From: Desulfuromonadales bacterium | GTDB lineage: Bacteria; Desulfobacterota; Desulfuromonadia; Desulfuromonadales; JAGXHI01 | Direction of reading: 5' to 3' | NCBI GenBank assembly: GCA_024636295.1 | Contig: JAGXHI010000054.1 | Span: 1-36,892 of the forward strand | Length of the DNA stretch: 36,892 nucleotides | In this document: positions 31,640 through 36,892 of the stretch, one piece after another | Layout: every line of letters starts with the position of its first letter | How positions within the stretch are numbered: position 1 is the first letter of the stretch | The notes under the pieces: model-generated | Databases searched by the model: none | Told to the model about the DNA's origin: nothing | What the model saw: the letters and a program-made list of their open reading frames with translations, nothing else | Program-made: the position numbers and the translations under genes

Positions 31640-32135
31640 GTTTTGATTTGCAACCCTTTTATGAAGCTATTTATTAAATTTTTCTAGATGTGCGAACCCT
31701 TGTCAAGGCAATCTCAAGAAATTGTTTTTACTGCTATTTTTTATAATTTAACAGCGATCATCACAAATTGTTCCTTCCCCTGCGCCTGCCCCTCTCCGAC
31801 ACAAGTGAATCAAAAACATCCTATCCATATATATTTTGTGACATCGTTTTATAATTGAAAATAAATTTCTTCTCGCGGCAATTTCGCTTCGGACACAAGG
31901 AAGAAACTGCCGTGGCATCGAGAATAGATGAAGCGGTTAAGCGGGATTTGGTAAATGAAGGTAGAGAAATAAATACCGGGGGCCTGAATCATCTTGGGAG
32001 AGGTGCAGTTTTTCACAGATTAAAGGAAGTCAAAAGATTGCACGGAGATATACCTTTGCGTCATTGATTGACTTCCAGAATGCTGAAAAGCCGGTTCAGA
32101 TAAAACTACCTGCAACCTGATATTGCTAACCGAAC
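31640..32135. other. AT-rich interval without a supported gene
   Basis: A 70-codon plus-strand frame (31855-32067) starts with a non-ATG codon, lacks a ribosome-binding site and resembles nothing I know. The segment is AT-rich compared with the neighbours and may be decayed or foreign DNA. Confidence 0.4.
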
Positions 32136-32762
32136 TTACTTTTTCGCGCGGATCGCCCGGGCCTTCGCGACCGCTGCGTCCATATCGGGCAAATGAGAAA
32201 GCTCCGGCACCACTTGCAGATAGCGCACCATCCCGTCGGCATCGACGACCATCACGGACCGCGCGAGCAGGTGGAGGCCATCAACGAGCAGGCCGGTGGA
32301 GCGGCCGAAAGAGGCGGTTCGGTAATCGGAAAGATAAAGAATGTCGTCGAAACCGGTGGCATCGGCGAAGCGGCTCTGGGCGAAGGGAAGGTCCCGGCTG
32401 ACCGTCACGGCGCGGATGCCCTCCGGGAGGTCTGCGGCCGCTTTGCCCAGCAGGCGAGTCTGCCGCTCGCAGGCCTGGGTGTCGAGGGAGGGAACGATGC
32501 TGATCAGCAGCACCTCTCCCTTCATCCCAGCCAGATCGACGGTCTTCATGTTGGTATTCACCAGTTCCGTCAAAGGCAAAGGCGCTCCGATGCGAACGGG
32601 ATCGCCGAGCAGATCGAAGGTCGTGCCGCCGCCCTGAGTGACGGTGGAGCCGGGCTCCACGGAACGGGTGTCCACCGGGATCGAAGGTACTCTGGCGGCG
32701 CAGCCGATGAGAACGAGCACCACCGCGGCGATGATGACGTTAAACGTTATATTTCGCAACAT
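32136..32762 (-). CDS. tpx: lipoprotein thiol peroxidase (Tpx-like peroxiredoxin)
   Basis: 208 residues. N-terminal lipoprotein signal with lipobox VLIGC (Cys21), then a full Tpx domain: VTQGGGTTFDLLGDPVRIGA, ISIVPSLDTQACERQTR with peroxidatic Cys98, and VSRDLPFAQSRF. The resolving Cys of Tpx (equivalent to E. coli Cys95) is Ala133 (SRFADATG), so it must work as a 1-Cys enzyme or use another thiol. Tpx is normally cytoplasmic or periplasmic and soluble; membrane anchoring is unusual. ATG at 32762 with AAGGAG upstream. Probable role: removal of peroxides at the envelope. Confidence 0.9.
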   Translation of the reverse strand: MLRNITFNVIIAAVVLVLIGCAARVPSIPVDTRSVEPGSTVTQGGGTTFDLLGDPVRIGAPLPLTELVNTNMKTVDLAGMKGEVLLISIVPSLDTQACERQTRLLGKAAADLPEGIRAVTVSRDLPFAQSRFADATGFDDILYLSDYRTASFGRSTGLLVDGLHLLARSVMVVDADGMVRYLQVVPELSHLPDMDAAVAKARAIRAKK

Positions 32763-32799
32763 GATCGCGGCTCCTTCATAAGATTCGGTTTTCTATCTA

Positions 32800-32974
32800 G
32801 TGCCCGTCCGGAAACCCCGGGAAGCACAAATGCAGTTTTCGATCTGGAAACGAGCAATTTTTCGCAAGGTCAAGGAAAACAAGTATTTGAGCGGAGGCGT
32901 AGTACTTTACGCCGCACAATCAAATCCGCGGATTGACGCGGAGATTGCGGAAAAGGACCGTTTCCGGACGAAAA
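32800..32974 (+). mobile_element. MITE-like element, copy 3
   Basis: 175 bp. Ends CCCGTCCGGAAAC and GTTTCCGGACG; flanks CTATCTA at 32793-32799 and 32975-32981 are identical. Sits upstream of the tpx start. It reads as an open frame on both strands, like the other copies, but differences between copies are mostly amino-acid-changing, so it is not coding. The remaining bases to 33097 show no feature. Confidence 0.82.
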
Positions 32975-33097
32975 CTATCTATATTCTCTTAATCCTATTG
33001 TATCCCATTCTGAAGGAAAAAGCTTCTGGGAGTCAATCCTCAGGCATTTGCTCCCTGAAAGGCCCAGGCTGCTCCCGCCTCTCGACCAACACACCCA

Positions 33098-35746
33098 TCA
33101 TGACTTCTGGGCCAGGCTTTTTGAGGCGATCTCGTAAATGTCCCTGGAGATCTTCGGAGCGGCCGCGATCCGCTCGATCTGGGTGATCATCATCTTCTGG
33201 CGGGACTCATCGTACTTGCGCCAACGGGTGACGGCACCGAACAGGCGGGCCGCCACCTGGGGATTGAGGCGGTCGATGGCCAGCACCTGGTCTCCGAGAA
33301 AGGCGTACCCGGTCCCGGAGCCATCGTGGAAACGGGCCGGATTTCCGTGACAGAAGGCGCCGATCAGCGCCCGGACCTTGTTGGGGTTTTTGATGTTGAA
33401 GGCCGGGTGGGCCATGAGCCGTCTGACGTTCTCAAGGGTGTCGGAGCGACTGGAGGTCGCCTGCAGGGTGAGCCACTTGTCCACCACCAGCGGATCGTGC
33501 TGCCACTTGCGGTAGAACGCCTCCAGCGCCGCCTCCCGCTCGGGCGCCTCGCTGTTTGCAAGACAGTGAAGAGCGGCCGAGACGTCGGTCATGTTGTCTC
33601 CCCCGGTGAATTGATCGAGGCAGCGCCGGATGAGGTCGGCATCCTCCAGGGTCATGAGGTACGCCAGGCAGAGGTTTTTCAGGGCGCGCCGTCCCACGAC
33701 GGCCGGTTCGATGCTGTAGGGACCCTCCGGAGTATTGGCTTTCATCACCTGGATGAACTCTTTGGAAAGGTTCTGCGCCAGAGTCCGGCGCATGAACTCG
33801 CGGATCCGGTGGATCGCCTCGGGATCAGCCACCTCCATCTGTTCGGCCACGTAGGTTTCGGTCGGAAGGGCCAGCGCCTGGGCGAGGAGGGCCGGATCGG
33901 CCTCTTCGTCCAGCAGACTCCGGCGAAAGGCGGCGAGGAAACCATCATCGAGTTCCGGCTCCCGCCCCGCCCTTTTATCTTCGATCAGCCCCAGAAGAAT
34001 GCGCAGCGACAGGCGCTGCCCGGCTTCCCAGCGGTTGAAGGAATCGCTGTCGTGGGCCATCAGAAAGGCAAGATCCTCGTCGGATGTCTCCATGCGCAGC
34101 TTGACCGGGGCGGAAAACTCGCGAAGAAGCGAAGGCACGGGCTCTTCGGGGACGCCCACAAAGCGAAAGACCTCCTCCTCCCCGCGCAGCTCCAGCACCC
34201 GGGTAGTCCCCGCGGGGGCGGCTTCCCCTTCAAGTCGCAGCGGCAGATCATCGCCGTTTCGGTCGAGCAGGCCCATAGCCAGAGGGATATGAAACGGCTG
34301 CTTCTCCGCCTGACCCGGAGTGGGAGGGCAGTACTGTCGCACTCTCAGGGTGTAAACCTTCTGCGCCTCGTCGTATTCGGTTTCGACCTGAAGCTCCGGC
34401 GTGCCCGCCTGGCTGTACCAGAGGGCGAACTGCTCCAGGTCGCGACCTCCCGCCTCGGCCATCGCCTGCAGGAAGTCATCCGTGGTGACCGCCTGGCCGT
34501 CGAAACGCTCCAGGTAAAGGCGCAGCCCCTTGCGGAACCCCTCGGGTCCGAGAAGAGTATGGACCATGCGGATCAGCTCCGCTCCTTTGTTGTAGACCGT
34601 CGTGGTGTAGAAATTGTTGATCTCCACATAGGAGTCCGGGCGCACCGGATGGGCCATGGGACCGGCATCCTCCGGGAACTGCGCGTTTCGCAGCATCCGC
34701 ACCTCCTCGATGCGCTTGACCGCCCGGCTGGTCATGTCGGCGGAGAACTCCTGGTCGCGAAAGACCGTCAGTCCCTCCTTGAGGGAGAGCTGGAACCAGT
34801 CGCGACAGGTGACGCGATTGCCGGTCCAGTTGTGGAAATACTCGTGGCCGATCACCCCCTCGATCGCCTGAAAATCGGCGTCGGTGGCGGTCTCCGGACG
34901 GGCGAGGACATATTTGGAGTTGAAGATGTTGAGCCCCTTGTTCTCCATCGCCCCCATGTTGAAGTCGTCCACGGCCAGGATCATGTAGATATCCAGATCG
35001 TACTCCAGGCCGAAGGTCTCCTCATCCCAGCGCATGGCCTTTTTCAAGGAGGCCATGGCGTGATCGCACCGGTCGCGGTTGCGCTCCTCCACATAGATGT
35101 GAAGCTGCACCTCGCGTCCCGAGGCGGTGACGAAGGCGTCCTCGATCCGCACCAGGTCTCCGGCCACCAGGGCGAAGAGGTAGGAGGGCTTTTTGAAGGG
35201 GTCCTCCCACCTGGCCAGATACCGCCCGTCGGGGAGGTCGAGGCTGGTCACCAGGTTGCCGTTGGAGAGAAGGACCGGGTATTTCTCCTTGTCGGCGACG
35301 ATGCTCACGGTGAAGTGGGCCATGACGTCGGGGCGGTCGGGATAATAGGTAATCTTACGAAATCCCTGGGCCTCGCACTGGGTGCAGAAATTTCCGCTTG
35401 AGGTGTACAGCCCCTCCAGGGAGGTGTTCTCCTTCGGGTTGATTTCGGTCTCGACCATAAGCTGAAACCGCTCGGGAACGTCGAAGACCGTCAGGGATTC
35501 CTCCGACACTTCGTATTCATCCGCCGGCAGAGTGCGCCGGTCGAGATGGAGGCCCCGCAGGACGAGGTCTTTTCCATCCAGGACCAGGGGGCCGCCTTTT
35601 CCGGCGGGGTTGCGGCTCAGCTCCAGGCGCGATTTGACGAGGGTGGACTCTTCTCCCAGCTCAAAAATGAGCTCGACGCTCTCGACGAGGTAGGCCGGCG
35701 GCTGGTAATCCTTGAGATAGATCGGGTTATGCCGTGTATCGTTCAT
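33098..35746 (-). CDS. pepN: aminopeptidase N (M1 family)
   Basis: Zinc metallo-aminopeptidase releasing N-terminal residues from peptides in the cytoplasm. 882 residues, the normal bacterial PepN length. Substrate motif GAMEN at 265-269; zinc site HEYFH at 301-305 with Glu324 eighteen residues further (LSLKEG). C-terminal helical domain complete to SKSLAQKS. ATG at 35746 with AAAGGA about 11 nt upstream. A housekeeping gene that ends the catabolic region. Long plus-strand frames over it are antisense artefacts of its GC-rich codons. Confidence 0.96.
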   Translation of the reverse strand: MNDTRHNPIYLKDYQPPAYLVESVELIFELGEESTLVKSRLELSRNPAGKGGPLVLDGKDLVLRGLHLDRRTLPADEYEVSEESLTVFDVPERFQLMVETEINPKENTSLEGLYTSSGNFCTQCEAQGFRKITYYPDRPDVMAHFTVSIVADKEKYPVLLSNGNLVTSLDLPDGRYLARWEDPFKKPSYLFALVAGDLVRIEDAFVTASGREVQLHIYVEERNRDRCDHAMASLKKAMRWDEETFGLEYDLDIYMILAVDDFNMGAMENKGLNIFNSKYVLARPETATDADFQAIEGVIGHEYFHNWTGNRVTCRDWFQLSLKEGLTVFRDQEFSADMTSRAVKRIEEVRMLRNAQFPEDAGPMAHPVRPDSYVEINNFYTTTVYNKGAELIRMVHTLLGPEGFRKGLRLYLERFDGQAVTTDDFLQAMAEAGGRDLEQFALWYSQAGTPELQVETEYDEAQKVYTLRVRQYCPPTPGQAEKQPFHIPLAMGLLDRNGDDLPLRLEGEAAPAGTTRVLELRGEEEVFRFVGVPEEPVPSLLREFSAPVKLRMETSDEDLAFLMAHDSDSFNRWEAGQRLSLRILLGLIEDKRAGREPELDDGFLAAFRRSLLDEEADPALLAQALALPTETYVAEQMEVADPEAIHRIREFMRRTLAQNLSKEFIQVMKANTPEGPYSIEPAVVGRRALKNLCLAYLMTLEDADLIRRCLDQFTGGDNMTDVSAALHCLANSEAPEREAALEAFYRKWQHDPLVVDKWLTLQATSSRSDTLENVRRLMAHPAFNIKNPNKVRALIGAFCHGNPARFHDGSGTGYAFLGDQVLAIDRLNPQVAARLFGAVTRWRKYDESRQKMMITQIERIAAAPKISRDIYEIASKSLAQKS

Positions 35747-36022
35747 GGGGTTCGCTATCCTTTTGGAGGGCGTTTGGTGTCGGGCTCGGTGCCTTCTGCA
35801 TGCGGCGCAGTGCTGCGGGGGTCATCACATGATCACTTTAGAAGAGAATTAAAAGACTTGAAAACATGCTCAAAAGATTCAAGCGTTTCTTGGACATATT
35901 TCTTTTTATTATCGATGAATTTTGGATGTCTAATCAGCCAGCTTGATGGAGAGAAGTGATCAAAATCTGACACTTCGGGTGGCATTAATTTGAATAAGGT
36001 TTCGACATTCTTTACTATTCGA
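35747..36022. other. intergenic, no gene seen
   Basis: Separates pepN from the transposase gene. The part after 35830 is AT-rich. No clear terminator, promoter or small gene was found by eye. Confidence 0.45.
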
Positions 36023-36670
36023 TCAGATTATCGACTCCACCCGCGCCGGATGGTTCTCGTCCTCTTCCCATCTCACCGGATTCCCGGCGATGTACCGCCG
36101 GATGCCGTCCAACTCTCGGTCATCGCGGATGACCCGTTCGTAATAATTGCGTTGCCAGACCGGGGCGCCGGGGTTTTTGCGTATTTTATTGATTTTCCGG
36201 GTCGAGACCGATTTAAAATTCTGAATAATGGCCCCCAGCGAACCACGTACCGTTCCATGCGGTAGGGGCGAAGCAAACGATTCACCTGCTTCGCCCTTGT
36301 TGTTGCCGTATTCGCCCTTGTTGTTGCCGCCATGTGCGTCATCATCAGAATCGGGCGAAGCAGATACACCTTGCTTCGCCCCTACGTTTGCCTCGACATT
36401 TCCGACAATGGACAGAATGGCGTGAAAATGGTTCGGCATCACCACGAATTCATCCAATTTGACGTGCGGAAAATGGCCCGGTAGGCCATCCCAACATTCC
36501 AGGGCCATCCGACCCGGATCATTCAACCGCATCATCCCATCCACCACCTCTCCGAACAGGCATTCCCGCTGCCATGCGATTATGGTTACGAAATACGCCC
36601 CGGCGCGGGAATAATCGTAATCCCGCAATCGGATGGACCGCCGGTGATGGATCTCCGGATTGAATCCCAT
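36023..36670 (-). CDS. REP-associated tyrosine transposase (IS200-like, Y1 HuH)
   Basis: 215 residues. Pattern of RAYT proteins: RRSIRLRDYDYSRAGAYFVT, HuH motif His81/His83 in VVMPNHFHAIL, IIQNFKSVSTRKINKIR, and the Tyr-containing WQRNYYERVI (Tyr176/177) before IAGNPVRW. Nicks and joins single-stranded REP hairpins (known for the family). Residues about 96-138 are a low-complexity insert (SDDDAHGG, NNKGEYGNNKG) encoded by REP hairpins within the gene. Start at 36670, after a G-rich stretch; the frame extends to 36703 through another REP. Probably a domesticated single-copy gene. Confidence 0.9.
   Translation of the reverse strand: MGFNPEIHHRRSIRLRDYDYSRAGAYFVTIIAWQRECLFGEVVDGMMRLNDPGRMALECWDGLPGHFPHVKLDEFVVMPNHFHAILSIVGNVEANVGAKQGVSASPDSDDDAHGGNNKGEYGNNKGEAGESFASPLPHGTVRGSLGAIIQNFKSVSTRKINKIRKNPGAPVWQRNYYERVIRDDRELDGIRRYIAGNPVRWEEDENHPARVESII
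36262..36385. repeat. inverted pair of REP hairpins inside the transposase gene
   Basis: Two hairpins with identical arms GGGCGAAGCA/TGCTTCGCCC (36266-36296 and 36353-36381), each bordered outside by the GTAG tetranucleotide (36262-36265 on plus, CTAC at 36382-36385). This is a BIME-like head-to-head pair and is in frame with the transposase. Confidence 0.8.
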
Positions 36671-36679
36671 TGCCCCCCC

Positions 36680-36715
36680 GTAGGGGCGAAGCAAACGATT
36701 CACCTGCTTCGCCCT
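36680..36715 (+). repeat. REP hairpin upstream of the transposase start
   Basis: GTAG at 36680-36683 followed by the same GGGCGAAGCA/TGCTTCGCCC hairpin. Same orientation as the 36262 copy. Overlaps the translation-start region of the transposase gene. Confidence 0.75.
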
Positions 36716-36892
36716 GGTTTCCGTTACATTTCAATACCGGGCGAAACAAACCTTCCCCCTGGTTTCCTCATATTTCAATACCAGCGAAGCAAACGATTCA
36801 CCTGCTTCGCCCTGGTTTCCGTTACATTTCAATACCGGGCGAAACAAACCTTCCCCCTGGTTTCCTCATATTTCAATACCAGCGAAGCAAAC
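36686..36892. repeat. 98-bp tandem repeat running off the window
   Basis: Units start at 36686, 36784 and 36882 (exact 98-bp period), two full copies and the start of a third. Each unit is itself two related halves of about 49 bp, both containing CCCTGGTTTCC and ATTTCAATACC followed by GCGAA-CAAAC. Only the first half carries the complete REP hairpin. The array continues past the window end. Confidence 0.88.

Noticed and set aside
31855..32067. 70-codon plus-strand frame in the AT-rich interval
   Set aside because: Non-ATG start, no ribosome-binding site and no similarity that I recognise.
21974..32974. Conserved frame of about 55 codons inside all three MITE-like copies, open on both strands
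   Set aside because: Differences between copies mostly change amino acids, and there is no consistent ribosome-binding site. Better explained as repeat DNA without stops.
33326..35401. 691-codon plus-strand frame antisense to pepN
   Set aside because: It mirrors the GC-rich codon pattern of pepN, has no ribosome-binding site or recognisable domain, and the minus strand carries a complete M1 peptidase.
36686..36892. CRISPR array
   Set aside because: The period is an exact 98 bp with the whole unit repeated and no unique spacers; it is a simple tandem repeat with REP hairpins.

Overview
The window looks like a chromosomal segment of an anaerobic deltaproteobacterium-type organism (Desulfobacterota or Syntrophobacterota). 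This is an inference from gene content: a fused TAXI-type TRAP transporter, many acyl-CoA dehydrogenase and crotonase paralogues, thiolase-fold proteins paired with DUF35 proteins, an ADP/NDP-forming acyl-CoA ligase, PAS-GAF sigma-54 activators and a DUF169 protein. Almost the whole window encodes acyl-CoA catabolism and its control. I saw no rRNA, tRNA, CRISPR array or prophage.

Layout. 147-3498 (-): TRAP permease and TAXI receptor. 3985-6369 (-): enoyl-CoA hydratase and acyl-CoA dehydrogenase, with a CaiB C-terminal remnant downstream and a truncated secreted peptide upstream. 7483-9456 (+): sigma-54 activator 1. 9559-14385 (-): acyl-CoA dehydrogenase, crotonase, thiolase and an HMG-CoA-synthase-like/DUF35 fusion. 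14885-16885 (+): sigma-54 activator 2, a close paralogue of activator 1. 16938-22914 (-): crotonase, two unlike acyl-CoA dehydrogenase subunits, a cysteine-less thiolase-fold protein with its DUF35 partner, and a DUF169 protein. 23130-26541 (+): truncated CaiB, HMG-CoA lyase, methylglutaconyl-CoA-hydratase-like crotonase and acyl-CoA dehydrogenase. 26740-30420 (-): NDP-forming acyl-CoA ligase, DUF35 and a second cysteine-less thiolase-fold protein. 30804-31568 (-): IclR regulator. 32136-35746 (-): lipoprotein thiol peroxidase and aminopeptidase N. 36023 to the window end: a REP-associated tyrosine transposase and a 98-bp tandem repeat.

How the genes work together. The TRAP system probably imports a carboxylic acid, which is activated by a CoA ligase or transferase. 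It is then shortened by dehydrogenation, hydration and either thiolysis (thiolase at 11696) or, as I infer, retro-aldol cleavage (thiolase-fold/DUF35 pairs at 20237 and 29284). The 16938-22914 operon resembles the actinobacterial steroid side-chain (igr) module. The 23130-26541 operon can plausibly end in acetoacetate plus acetyl-CoA through HMG-CoA lyase. Two sigma-54 activators, three candidate -24/-12 promoters, and a palindrome shared by the iclR and DUF169/CaiB promoter regions suggest two layers of control.

Small mobile sequences are prominent: three well-preserved copies and one decayed copy of a roughly 175-bp MITE-like element with target-site duplications, and REP hairpins inside the reading frame of their likely transposase.
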